The notes under the pieces are model-generated. The model had not been told where the DNA came from, searched no databases, and worked only from the letters and a program-made list of their open reading frames with translations. The translations under genes and the position numbers were made by a program. DNA of 64,000 bases from Hymenobacter crusticola. Its GTDB lineage: Bacteria > Bacteroidota > Bacteroidia > Cytophagales > Hymenobacteraceae. This document shows, piece by piece, positions 28,311-36,640 of this stretch. The stretch's first letter is position 1. Each line of letters opens with the position of its first letter. Where the stretch lies: the NCBI RefSeq assembly GCF_002154225.1, contig NZ_MTSE01000007.1, positions 186,001 through 250,000 of the forward strand, read 5' to 3'.

Positions 28311-28649
28311 CTAGGTTATTGTCTGGCGCAAAGCGGAGAGTACTTCTTCTGGATTTTGCTGCGTGTAGTAGCGAAAGTGCAGTTGAAGCGCCTTCTTCTT
28401 AACTGGCAAAGCCGATAACTCGCTCGACAAAAAAACGGGCCGTTGCCACTGTTGGGCCAGTACTACTATTGGCTTTCCTTGCAGCTCCGCTACCCAAGTA
28501 GCCTTGCCGCCCGCAATAGAAGCTAGGTAAGATTGAGCGACCACAAGCTGTAGAACCTCAGGCAAGGTGGTACTATCCGGTACGATAAAGCGGGAGCTAG
28601 TTAGATCGTCGCTGGCGGCTACACTGTCGCGCGTTAGATGGATAGTCAT
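28311..28649 (-). CDS. Conserved hypothetical protein, 112 aa
   Basis: A small soluble protein with mixed alpha/beta character: an N-terminal charged strand (IHLTRDSVAA), then a helix LPEVLQLVVAQSYL, a strand TWVAELQGKPIVVLAQ, and a basic segment KKKALQLHFRYY. No named domain is recognised. It runs toward obg with only 6 bases between stops, so there is no space for separate terminators. Codon use matches the neighbours, which supports a real gene. Confidence 0.7.
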   Translation of the reverse strand: MTIHLTRDSVAASDDLTSSRFIVPDSTTLPEVLQLVVAQSYLASIAGGKATWVAELQGKPIVVLAQQWQRPVFLSSELSALPVKKKALQLHFRYYTQQNPEEVLSALRQTIT

Positions 28650-28812
28650 TTCGGAATGGGTTAGCCTACGACGAAGCTTATATAATGACGCGACTTGACG
28701 CTACCTCGTCTGAACTAACTACTGTGCTTGTAGGTTTCCGTGCCACAATGGCAGCAACCTAGCCTTTGGCAAACTCCTTGCCCGCACCCCTTTGCCAATC
28801 GGCTAAAAATCA

Positions 28813-29403
28813 GTGAAAAACCCGTTTCGACGACTTTTTGATAAAATGGCTGACGAGAACAACGTACCCCAGGATGACAACCTGACCGCCGACACCGACC
28901 ACGTAGCTGGCGAAGTGACGGATACAGCCGCCGCTGAAAGTGGCGCTCCGCAAGCGGAGGCCTCTAAAACCAACGCAGAGCTAGCTGAACTGAAAGACAA
29001 GTACTTGCGTTTGGCGGCTGAGTTTGATAATTACAAGCGCCGCACCGCCAAGGAACGTCAGGATTTATTCAAGACGGCTAACCAAGAGCTAATGCAGGTG
29101 TTGCTGCCAATAATCGATGATTTTGAGCGTGCGCGCACCCATACGCAGTCTTCCGAAGACGTGAACGTGGTGCGTGAGAGTGTCGATATCATCTACAACA
29201 AGATGCTCAAAACGCTTCAACAGAAAGGGCTCACCCCGATGGAAACAAAGGGTGGCGCATTCGATCCTGATCTGCATGAGGCAATTACCCAGATTCCGGC
29301 TCCCTCGGAAGAGCTGAAAGGCAAGGTAGTTGATGAGGTAGAAAAAGGCTATTACCTAGGTGACAAGGTCATTCGCCACGCGAAAGTGGTGCTAGGCAGC
29401 TAG
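28813..29403 (+). CDS. grpE: Nucleotide exchange factor GrpE
   Basis: A 196-residue co-chaperone that releases ADP from DnaK. An acidic, disordered N-terminus of about 50 residues leads into a long coiled coil (LAELKDKYLRLAAEFDNYKRR) and then the beta-rich head with GGAFDPDLHEAITQ and the closing HAKVVLGS. The start is the GTG at 28813 or the ATG at 28846; the GTG gives a basic amphipathic leader and is the call here. dnaJ follows after 120 bases that contain a repeat. dnaK is not in the window. Confidence 0.9.
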   Translation: MKNPFRRLFDKMADENNVPQDDNLTADTDHVAGEVTDTAAAESGAPQAEASKTNAELAELKDKYLRLAAEFDNYKRRTAKERQDLFKTANQELMQVLLPIIDDFERARTHTQSSEDVNVVRESVDIIYNKMLKTLQQKGLTPMETKGGAFDPDLHEAITQIPAPSEELKGKVVDEVEKGYYLGDKVIRHAKVVLGS

Positions 29404-29407
29404 GCTA

Positions 29408-29510
29408 GTATTGAGTAGTTGGTATTGAGTAGTAAGCTAGGGGAGGCATTGCCTGCCGGGGCCGCTACAAAATCAGTCAACGAGTCTCAATACTCAATAC
29501 AAAATACTCT
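29408..29510. repeat. Direct and inverted repeats between grpE and dnaJ
   Basis: GTATTGAGTAGT occurs twice in tandem (29408-29419 and 29422-29433), and its complement TACTCAATAC occurs at about 29491-29500 with a further partial copy beside it. The spacer thus folds on itself. Such ATTGAGTA elements are a different family from the GTC palindromes elsewhere in the window. Confidence 0.6.
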
Positions 29511-29523
29511 GTACTGAGGAGAT

Positions 29524-30666
29524 ATGGCAACGAAGCGAGATTATTACGAGGTGTTGGGCGTGGCGAAAACCGCGTCGGGTGATGAGATTAAGAAGGCTTA
29601 CCGAAAGGTAGCCATCAAGTTTCACCCCGATAAGAATCCCGACGACCCAACGGCCGAAGAGAAGTTCAAGGAAGCGGCCGAAGCGTACGAAGTGTTGTCG
29701 GATAACGACAAGCGCGCCCGCTACGACCGGTTTGGTCACCAGGGTGTGGGCGGCGCGAGCGGCGGTGGACCCAACATGGAGGATATTTTCTCCCAGTTTG
29801 GCGATATTTTCGGTGGCGGTGGCTTCGAAGGCTTCTTCGGTGGGCAGGGCCGCTCGGCTGGTGGCCGCCGGGTGAAGAAAGGCTCCAACCTGCGCATCAA
29901 GCTCAAACTCGACCTAGAGGAAATAGCCAACGGCGTTGAGAAAAAGATTAAAGTAAAGCGCTACGTAGCGTGCAACACGTGCTCAGGTACCGGCGCCAAG
30001 AATGGCACCGAGGTAAAAGAGTGTGGCACCTGCCATGGCCAAGGCCAAGTGAAGCGTGTAGTGAACACCATGCTTGGGCAAATGGTTAGCTCGTCGACTT
30101 GCCCCACCTGTAACGGCGAAGGCAAAATCGTGAGCCAGAAGTGCGACGTGTGCCACGGCGAAGGCCGTCAGCTACAAGAGGAAATCATCCCGATCAATAT
30201 TCCAGCCGGCGTAGTGGACGAAATGACGCTCTCGATGGGCGGCAAAGGCAACTACCCGGAGCGCGGCGGTGTGCCCGGCGACTTGCTCATCCAAATCGAA
30301 GAGGAGCCGCACGAGTTCCTGAAGCGCGACGGCAACAACATCATGTTCGATCAGTACATTTCCTTCGTCGATGCGGCCCTAGGCGCTAGCGTCGAGGTGC
30401 CTACCATCGAAGGGAAAGTAAAGATCAAGGTGGAACCTGGTACCCAGCCTGGCAAGATTTTGCGTCTGCGCGGCAAGGGCATCAAGGACATCAATGGCTA
30501 CGGCCGCGGCGATCAACTCATTCATATTAATGTTTGGACGCCGAAGAACGTGAGCGGCGAAGAGCGCGAGTTGCTCGAAAAGCTGCGTAACGCGCAGAAT
30601 TTCACGCCGAACCCCGGCAAAAATGAGAAGGGCTTCTTCGAGAAAGTGAAGGAGTATTTTCAGTAA
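29524..30666 (+). CDS. dnaJ: Chaperone DnaJ
   Basis: A 380-residue Hsp40. The J domain includes KFHPDKNPD, with the HPD tripeptide near residue 33-36. A Gly/Phe-rich linker (GGASGGGP to GGFEGFFGG) follows, then the four zinc-binding CxxCxGxG motifs ([32 protein letters not shown]), and the C-terminal substrate-binding domains. It stimulates DnaK ATP hydrolysis together with GrpE, encoded upstream. The intrinsic terminator follows 22 bases after the stop. Confidence 0.96.
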   Translation: MATKRDYYEVLGVAKTASGDEIKKAYRKVAIKFHPDKNPDDPTAEEKFKEAAEAYEVLSDNDKRARYDRFGHQGVGGASGGGPNMEDIFSQFGDIFGGGGFEGFFGGQGRSAGGRRVKKGSNLRIKLKLDLEEIANGVEKKIKVKRYVACNTCSGTGAKNGTEVKECGTCHGQGQVKRVVNTMLGQMVSSSTCPTCNGEGKIVSQKCDVCHGEGRQLQEEIIPINIPAGVVDEMTLSMGGKGNYPERGGVPGDLLIQIEEEPHEFLKRDGNNIMFDQYISFVDAALGASVEVPTIEGKVKIKVEPGTQPGKILRLRGKGIKDINGYGRGDQLIHINVWTPKNVSGEERELLEKLRNAQNFTPNPGKNEKGFFEKVKEYFQ

Positions 30667-30688
30667 GCCTTAGCATTTCGATTGTAGG

Positions 30689-30730
30689 CAACGCCCGTCT
30701 TCCCACAGGAAGGCGGGCGTTGTCGTTTTT
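30689..30730 (+). terminator. Intrinsic terminator after dnaJ
   Basis: A 15-bp GC-rich stem (one G-U pair) with a 4-base loop, followed by TCGTTTTT. It lies directly downstream of dnaJ and separates the chaperone operon from the sigma factor gene. Confidence 0.85.
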
Positions 30731-30840
30731 GCGAAAGTTTGAGTCAATGGTTACAAGCCCGCTATAAATATTTTTTGCCTATTCTGTAATGCAAAACCTA
30801 GGTTGGCGATTCATATCGTGTAAATCCTGACCGCCTCACC

Positions 30841-31338
30841 TTGCCGCTCGACTCAGCCGCTTTCGTCGCCCTCATCAACGCCCACCAAGCGCTGATTCAG
30901 CGCGTGTGCAGATTGTACTGCCAGGGCGCTGACGACCGCCAGGACTTGTACCAAGAAATTGTGTTGCAACTCTGGCGAGCGTATCCGCACTACGAACCGC
31001 GGGCGAAGGTTAGCACATGGCTCTACCGTGTGGCGCTGAACGTGGCTATTTCCGACTTGCGCCAGCGTACCCGCAAGCCATCAGCTGCCCGCTTCGGCGA
31101 CACCATGCCGGACCTAGCCCTGCCGCTCGATGCCGGCCCTGATGCTGACGACCTAGCCCAGCTCTACCGCGCCATCGAACGGCTGTCGGAAGTCGAAAAG
31201 GCGTTTGTGCTGCTTTACCTGGAAGAGCGCACTTACGAGGAAATAGCCGACATCCTAGGTATCACGCAAAACAACGTGCGGGTGAAAATGCACCGCGTTC
31301 AGGAGAAACTTCGCCAACTGCTAACTCACCCCGCCTGA
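30841..31338 (+). CDS. ECF-type RNA polymerase sigma factor, TTG start
   Basis: A 165-residue sigma-70 family protein with only regions 2 and 4. Region 2 runs roughly from residue 15 to 80 (DRQDLYQEIVLQLWR, then STWLYRVALNVA), and region 4 from about 105 to 160 with the helix-turn-helix RTYEEIADILGIT-QNNVRVKMHR. No ATG precedes region 2, and a TTG at 30841 is the start. The stop overlaps the next ATG by one base (TGATG), so the two genes form a coupled pair, as sigma and anti-sigma genes often do. Confidence 0.88.
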   Translation: MPLDSAAFVALINAHQALIQRVCRLYCQGADDRQDLYQEIVLQLWRAYPHYEPRAKVSTWLYRVALNVAISDLRQRTRKPSAARFGDTMPDLALPLDAGPDADDLAQLYRAIERLSEVEKAFVLLYLEERTYEEIADILGITQNNVRVKMHRVQEKLRQLLTHPA

Positions 31339-31958
31339 TGGAACTCGATGACTTGCGCCAGCGCTGGCGGCAGCAACCCACTGAACCCACGCCACCCTTG
31401 ACTTCCGAAGCTATGCAAGCTTATCTCAACCAGGCTGCTAACAGTCCGCTGCTGCGCATCCGCCGCAACGCTCGATACGAAGCAATTTTTACGCTGCTTC
31501 TGCTGCCGGTGACTGCTGGGGTATTGTTGTTCGTGCGCGAAACCTATCCGCGGGTGATGGCCCTGTGGTTGATGCTGGTGTGCGTGGGCTTACTGTATTA
31601 TTTCTATCACAAACTACGGGCGCTCGACCAACTGCGACCCACGGCGCAGGCGCTACAGCAGCAAGTAATACAGCAAACGGCGGGCTTGCGCCATCTGGTG
31701 CAGATCTACTACCGTTTCACCATGCTCACGCTCGTTGGTACGTTCGGCATTGGTCTGGTGATGCAGGCGCTGCGGTTTGCGCGAAACGAATACGGCTTAA
31801 AGCTAGCCGGCATGCTGATAGTTCTGCTGGCAGCTTACGCGCTCATCGGCTGGTTTACCTACGGGCTGATGCGCCGCTTTACGCACTGGTACCTACAGCG
31901 CCTCTACGGCCAGCATATTGACCGCTTAGAGGCCGTTTTGCGCGAGTTGGGGGCCTAA
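31338..31958 (+). CDS. Sigma-linked membrane protein, putative anti-sigma partner
   Basis: A 206-residue protein starting MELDDLRQRWRQQP, a leader seen in small proteins paired with Bacteroidota sigma factors. Four hydrophobic segments follow near residues 45-62, 68-88, 128-150 and 155-180, with short charged tails. It lacks a zinc-finger anti-sigma motif. The coupled start (one shared base with the sigma gene) makes a role in restraining that sigma factor the best guess, but this is inference from arrangement only. Confidence 0.75.
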   Translation: MELDDLRQRWRQQPTEPTPPLTSEAMQAYLNQAANSPLLRIRRNARYEAIFTLLLLPVTAGVLLFVRETYPRVMALWLMLVCVGLLYYFYHKLRALDQLRPTAQALQQQVIQQTAGLRHLVQIYYRFTMLTLVGTFGIGLVMQALRFARNEYGLKLAGMLIVLLAAYALIGWFTYGLMRRFTHWYLQRLYGQHIDRLEAVLRELGA

Positions 31959-32046
31959 ATTTACCGCTTGGGTAAAATCCTGACCTAGATGCCTAGCAAA
32001 GTTTCTACATTTAGCACATTCCACTTTTAACGCCTTTCCTGCAACT

Positions 32047-32988
32047 GTGACCAATATTTTACAAGCCATTGATGTGCGCAAAGCCTACGCTGCGCACGTC
32101 GCCCTGAGTGGCGTTAGTCTCGAAATTCCGGAACGTAGCATCTTCGGCTTACTAGGGCCGAACGGGGCGGGTAAGACCTCGCTCATTCGCATCATCACGC
32201 AGATTACGGCCGCTGACTCGGGCGAAATTCGATTCCGGGGCGAGAAGCTCAACCCAAAGCATATTGCCCAAATTGGCTACTTGCCGGAGGAGCGCGGGCT
32301 GTATAAGAAGATGAAGGTGGGCGAACAGCTGCTCTACCTAGCCCAGCTCCGTGGCCTAAGTCGGGCTGATGCAACCCAGCGCATCAAAGCGTGGCTGGAG
32401 CGCCTAGACCTGAAGCCCTGGGCCAACAAGTTTGTGGAAGACCTCAGCAAAGGCATGCAGCAGAAAGTGCAGTTCATTGCCACGGTGTTGCACGAACCTA
32501 GCTTGATCATATTGGATGAGCCGTTCTCGGGCTTCGACCCCATCAACGCCAACCTCATCAAAGATGAGATTATCAACTTACGGGAGCAAGGTGCTACCAT
32601 CATCTTCTCCACCCACCGCATGGAATCGGTGGAGGAAATGTGCGACAATATTGCCCTGATCAACCGCTCCCGCAAGGTGCTCGACGGACCCGTGGGGCAG
32701 ATCAAGAATACCTTCAAAACCAACACCTACGAGGTAGAGGGCAAAGGCCGGCTCATGGTAGTGCATCCCGATTTTGAGGTATTGGAGCACAAAGAGCGCG
32801 AAAACGGCTTCTTCTACGACCGAATTAGGCTGCACGCGGGTGCCACACCCAATGATTTACTGCGCTACCTCATCAATAATGTGGAGGTGCACGCCTTCCG
32901 CGAGCAGATTCCGAGCATCAACGAGATTTTTATTCGGCGCGTGCAGGAGACCATGCCGGAATCGTTGGTGGAGGAAGTAACCCAGTAA
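32047..32988 (+). CDS. ABC transporter ATPase, NatA-like
   Basis: A 313-residue ATPase of the CcmA/NatA type. It has Walker A GPNGAGKTS near residues 37-45, the Q-loop, the signature LSKGMQQK (a common variant of LSGGQ), Walker B LIILDEPFSGFDP, and the H-loop STHRM. The last 80 residues form a DUF4162-like C-terminal domain. The start is a GTG at 32047. Its partner permease lies 74 bases downstream across a small palindrome, so the two should form one exporter; the cargo is unknown. Confidence 0.92.
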   Translation: MTNILQAIDVRKAYAAHVALSGVSLEIPERSIFGLLGPNGAGKTSLIRIITQITAADSGEIRFRGEKLNPKHIAQIGYLPEERGLYKKMKVGEQLLYLAQLRGLSRADATQRIKAWLERLDLKPWANKFVEDLSKGMQQKVQFIATVLHEPSLIILDEPFSGFDPINANLIKDEIINLREQGATIIFSTHRMESVEEMCDNIALINRSRKVLDGPVGQIKNTFKTNTYEVEGKGRLMVVHPDFEVLEHKERENGFFYDRIRLHAGATPNDLLRYLINNVEVHAFREQIPSINEIFIRRVQETMPESLVEEVTQ

Positions 32989-33002
32989 ATGCACAACCTG
33001 CT

Positions 33003-33029
33003 GTCATGCTTAAGCAAGCTCAGCATGAC
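33003..33029. repeat. Small palindrome between ABC ATPase and permease genes
   Basis: GTCATGCT and AGCATGAC flank an 11-base loop, an 8-bp inverted repeat. The same GTCATGCTGAG word forms the terminator stem at 38546-38588, so this may be a reduced copy of the same element. It is too short and lacks a T-run to be called a terminator. Confidence 0.4.
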
Positions 33030-33062
33030 GTTCTTTAGTCCCTTATATACCTAGTTGAAGAG

Positions 33063-34436
33063 ATGAACTACAAATTTTGGCTGATCGCCCAACGCGAATA
33101 CCTGACGCGCGTCCGCAAAAAGAGCTTCGTGGTGCTGACAGTACTTGTGCCGCTGCTGATGGCGGGCGTTTTCGCGTTCGTCGCAAAGCTGGCGAAGTCC
33201 GATGACAACAAAGTGGACGTCATTGAGGTGCGCGACGACACCAACCTAGGTCTCACGAGCCGACTACCCACAACGGAGCAGCTGTTGTTTTTGCCAGCGG
33301 CTGGGTCGCTGGCCGAGGCGAAGCAAAGCTTTCAGAAGTCGAAGCACGATGGCTTGCTCTACCTCCCGCCAAATTTGGATGTGCAGAATCCGCAGGGTAT
33401 TCAGCTTTTCGCCAAGGGCAACGTGAGTATGCGCAAGCAGCGGGCCGTTGAGAATGCGCTAAACAAAACCTTATCGGACCTGAAGATGCAGCAGTCGGGG
33501 CTGACGCAAGAGCAGCTCGACCGGCTTCGCTCCAAAGTCTTGCTCACGACCGTCGCCTTGGATGAGCAAGGGCAGGAGAAGAGCAGCGACACCATGGCGA
33601 CTACGGCCGCGGCGTACGCGTTGGCACTGCTCATTTACATGTTCATTTTCATTTACGGCGTGCAAATTATGCGCGGCGTAGGGGAGGAGAAGTCGAACCG
33701 TATTATGGAAGTAATGCTGTCGTCGGTGAAGCCGTTTGACCTGATGATGGGCAAAATTGTGGGTATTGCCGCGGTCGGCCTTACGCAGTTTCTGTTGTGG
33801 GGTGTGCTTTCGTTTGGGGCTAGTTCGCTAGTAGGCTCAGCCGTGTTTGGCGGCAACAATGCTCAGCCCGTAGCAACCGCTGCAACACGCTCTGCCACTT
33901 CTGCCGAAACGGACAACAAGCAAACTGCTCAAGCAAACGCAGCCAATACCCGCCCGGAAACAGCAATGATGAGCGGGCGCTCGGCTATTTTCGATGCCCT
34001 AGGTGATTTGCCAATCGGAATGATTATGGGTGGTTTCCTCATCTATTTCCTTGGTGGTTATCTGCTCTACGGTGCCCTGTTTGGTGCCATTGGTGCGGCC
34101 GTCGACGATCAGACGGATACGCAGCAGTTTATGTTTCCAGTGACGATACCACTCATTCTCAGCTACATCATTGGCGTGTCGGTTATTCTGCGCAATCCGG
34201 ATGGTCCGATTGCCTTCTGGATGTCGATGATTCCGTTTACTTCTCCTATTGCCATGGTTATACGGTTGCCGTTTGGCGTGCCGCTGTGGCAGCTAGGTTT
34301 GTCGGTGGCCCTGCTGATAGCCGGTTTCATTGGGACGGTGTGGCTGGCGGCCCGCATTTACCGCGTAGGCGTGCTGATGTACGGCAAGAAAGTGACTTAC
34401 CGGGAGCTAGGGAAATGGATGTTCTACAAAGGATAA
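33063..34436 (+). CDS. ABC transporter permease, NatB-like (ABC2 family)
   Basis: A 457-residue membrane protein of the ABC2_membrane_3 type. A first helix lies near residues 20-42, a roughly 140-residue extracytoplasmic domain follows, and about six helices fill the C-terminal half. The motif GVGEEKSNRIMEVMLSSVKP after the second helix is typical of NatB/YhaP permeases. A Gln/Ala/Thr-rich linker of about 40 residues (near 265-300) interrupts the membrane part. It partners the ATPase upstream and likely exports Na+, a lipid or a peptide; the sequence does not decide. Confidence 0.9.
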   Translation: MNYKFWLIAQREYLTRVRKKSFVVLTVLVPLLMAGVFAFVAKLAKSDDNKVDVIEVRDDTNLGLTSRLPTTEQLLFLPAAGSLAEAKQSFQKSKHDGLLYLPPNLDVQNPQGIQLFAKGNVSMRKQRAVENALNKTLSDLKMQQSGLTQEQLDRLRSKVLLTTVALDEQGQEKSSDTMATTAAAYALALLIYMFIFIYGVQIMRGVGEEKSNRIMEVMLSSVKPFDLMMGKIVGIAAVGLTQFLLWGVLSFGASSLVGSAVFGGNNAQPVATAATRSATSAETDNKQTAQANAANTRPETAMMSGRSAIFDALGDLPIGMIMGGFLIYFLGGYLLYGALFGAIGAAVDDQTDTQQFMFPVTIPLILSYIIGVSVILRNPDGPIAFWMSMIPFTSPIAMVIRLPFGVPLWQLGLSVALLIAGFIGTVWLAARIYRVGVLMYGKKVTYRELGKWMFYKG

Positions 34437-34452
34437 ATCGGCACTAGCCAAT

Positions 34453-34571
34453 CTATAACGTCGTAGAGACGCGCTACTTTGCGTTGACTTGCTGGAGCAA
34501 ACGAACCTAAAAAGCTAGGTTGGGTTGTTCTGGTAGAAGACGTGGAGTTGTGTGTCTCTACGACGTTATAG
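34453..34571. repeat. 18-bp inverted repeat, CGTAGAGAC family
   Basis: Perfect 18-bp arms at 34453-34470 and 34554-34571 enclose 83 bases. Inside the left side a second weaker stem (GACGCG...TGCGTTG) is visible. The word GTAGAGACGCG is one I recognise from intergenic repeats in this phylum. It fills the gap between the permease and the ChaN-like gene and has no coding sequence. Confidence 0.75.
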
Positions 34572-34627
34572 CTTAATCACGAAGCGCGGCTGACAACAAG
34601 TGGCGTTTTTACTTTGCTTCCTTTCTC

Positions 34628-35503
34628 ATGATGCACAAGCTTTTTCTGCTGCCTTTGTTACTTGCCTTGCTCAGCTTTACCGCCGCCGACCGGCCCGCGT
34701 ATCGCCTCTTCATCGCCAATGGCAAATCGGGCGACTACGACCAGATGCTTAAAGAGCTAGCCCAGGCTGATGTAGTGCTATTTGGAGAGCAACACAACGA
34801 CCCCATTGCGCACTGGCTGGAGCTTCAGGTAGCCAAAGACCTAGCCCAGCGTAAAGCCGGCCAGGTTGTACTAGGCATGGAGATGTTTGAGCGCGATGTG
34901 CAACCGCTGGTGGAGCAATACAACGTGGGCGAGCTAGATGATAAAGCCTTTGAGGAGCAAAGCCGCCCGTGGCCTAACTACGCCACCGATTACAAACCAC
35001 TGCTCAAGCTAGCCCAGCAACAAAAGCTGCGAGTAGTGGGCACCAATGTGCCGCGCCGCTACGCGTCGCAGGTGGCCAAAGCTAGCCTTGGCTCCTTGGA
35101 TGCATTGCCCGCCAGTGAAAAAGCTTGGCTGGCGCCGCTGCCCATCACCGTCGATTACGAGCTGCCGGGATACAAGAACATGCAAGCTATGTTCGGGGGC
35201 GACGCGGCCCACGGAGCCGGCGTGCAGAACATCATCCAAGCCCAAGCGCTCAAAGATGCCACTATGGCTTACTTCATTCGCCAAAACCGCCAACCCGGCC
35301 AAGTGCTACTCCACTTCAATGGCAGCTACCACTCCGACAACCACGACGGCATCGTGTGGTACCTCAAGCAAGCCGACCCGAAGCTGAAGATTTTAACTAT
35401 ATCGACGGTGGCGCAAGAGCAGCTAGGCAAGCTGGAGAAGGAAAACGAGCAAAAAGCCGATTACGTATTGGTGGTGCCAACTGACATGACGAAGACGTAT
35501 TAA
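34628..35503 (+). CDS. ChaN family protein (haem-binding-like, DUF399)
   Basis: A 291-residue exported protein. After a signal peptide of about 20 residues (LFLLPLLLALLSFTAA, no lipobox Cys), the ChaN pattern appears: ADVVLFGEQHNDPIAHWLE, then GMEMFERDVQPLVEQY, and a C-terminal FNGSYHSDNHDGIVWYL segment. The His and acidic residues of these motifs are the family's ligand-binding positions; ChaN has been linked to haem and iron handling, but its activity is not settled. It sits 7 bases upstream of an uncharacterised gene and could share its transcript. Confidence 0.85.
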   Translation: MMHKLFLLPLLLALLSFTAADRPAYRLFIANGKSGDYDQMLKELAQADVVLFGEQHNDPIAHWLELQVAKDLAQRKAGQVVLGMEMFERDVQPLVEQYNVGELDDKAFEEQSRPWPNYATDYKPLLKLAQQQKLRVVGTNVPRRYASQVAKASLGSLDALPASEKAWLAPLPITVDYELPGYKNMQAMFGGDAAHGAGVQNIIQAQALKDATMAYFIRQNRQPGQVLLHFNGSYHSDNHDGIVWYLKQADPKLKILTISTVAQEQLGKLEKENEQKADYVLVVPTDMTKTY

Positions 35504-35510
35504 TGACGCT

Positions 35511-36146
35511 ATGCTCTCTACCCTAACCTACACCGCGCTACCTAGCCAAGAAAAGCTGCAAGCCATCTGCAAGGCTGTAGCGGTACTAGATGCCTTGAAC
35601 TCACCCGAGTACGAATACCGCTACTATTCCTACAACAAGGGGTGGGCAGAAGGCGAAGAAGTATTCGAGATGCAGGACGGCGAGGGGGACCAGATGCTCA
35701 TTCTCTTTCGAGCCGAAGGCTGCGTCATCAACGGGTATGCCTCTGACTATGAGGAATCTGATAAGAACCAACTAACGCGTGGCTTACCGGACGTTTTTGA
35801 TGAGTTTATCTTCGGTGAGCCTGTTAACTCTATCGGTACAACCTTCTGCCTGTGGTACACGCCGGCGCACAAGTGGCAGATTGGGCAGCTCGAAACGGAT
35901 GAAGATGGCTCCGAAAACTTTCTTGACATCTTCGATGGCAACCCGCACACCTATATCGAGTGGGCTAGCGAATACTATGATGAAGACCAGGATCGGCCGG
36001 CGCCCTCTTTGGATGCTGTAACGAGCATCTATCAAGGTAAACCACTAACCAAGGACCTAGCGCTGGCCATTGTACCCCATGTAGAAGATTGGCAGCAGCT
36101 CGAACGAGACCTACAAGAAATTGGCTATCCTTATGATTTTAATTAA
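35511..36146 (+). CDS. Uncharacterised acidic protein, 211 aa
   Basis: I do not recognise the family. The protein is strongly acidic and rich in aromatic residues, with EYRYYSYNKGWAEGEEVFEM near residue 35, GDQMLILFRAEGCVINGYAS near 60, and FCLWYTPAHKWQIGQLE near 115. This run of beta strands broken by Asp/Glu-rich turns resembles small cytosolic immunity or SMI1-type proteins, but that is only an impression. There is no signal or membrane segment. It follows the ChaN-like gene by 7 bases. Confidence 0.75.
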   Translation: MLSTLTYTALPSQEKLQAICKAVAVLDALNSPEYEYRYYSYNKGWAEGEEVFEMQDGEGDQMLILFRAEGCVINGYASDYEESDKNQLTRGLPDVFDEFIFGEPVNSIGTTFCLWYTPAHKWQIGQLETDEDGSENFLDIFDGNPHTYIEWASEYYDEDQDRPAPSLDAVTSIYQGKPLTKDLALAIVPHVEDWQQLERDLQEIGYPYDFN

Positions 36147-36239
36147 CTGTTGGCCTGCTAATTAAGTAGCGTAGAAAAATAACTTTAATAGATAAGAAGT
36201 TAAGCAGCTCTGTGCTTTATAATAAAAATAAAGTATGCA

Positions 36240-36569
36240 ATGAATAAATCAGAGGCATTAGGGTTAAATTTTGTTTACGCCAACTTAATACTCAACATAT
36301 ACGGTTTATTCACGGCAATAGCATTTAATGTATATCCTAAAGGTTTGCCATTTAGTCTGACACTAGGTTGGTTATTTATGTATTATGCTTGGGCCGCCTT
36401 ATACCTCGGTATCCCTTTGTTTATCATTACTATTTGGTTAGCGCCTGCTGGAACATTTATAAATCGAACAAAGGCAGGTGCTATTTATTTGCGTGCTTTT
36501 CTCCTGAATCAAGCTTTAGTCATGCTGATTTGGTTGGCACCATTTATTTATCTTTTCTTAGTCAAATAA
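36240..36569 (+). CDS. Small hydrophobic membrane protein, 109 aa
   Basis: Three hydrophobic helices (about residues 10-30, 40-65 and 85-107) with short polar loops and no recognised motif. It is AT-rich relative to the genes on both sides, and the 93 bases before it are AT-rich too, suggesting a recent arrival together with its promoter. The ATG at 36240 gives the full N-terminal helix. The role is unknown; the acidic gene upstream is the nearest candidate partner. Confidence 0.6.
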   Translation: MNKSEALGLNFVYANLILNIYGLFTAIAFNVYPKGLPFSLTLGWLFMYYAWAALYLGIPLFIITIWLAPAGTFINRTKAGAIYLRAFLLNQALVMLIWLAPFIYLFLVK

Positions 36570-36640
36570 TTTTTGAAGCCAAGAATACCGAATCCGACAT
36601 TTATTAAACAACCTTGGTCGTTGTGCTGTCTTCACAGTGC

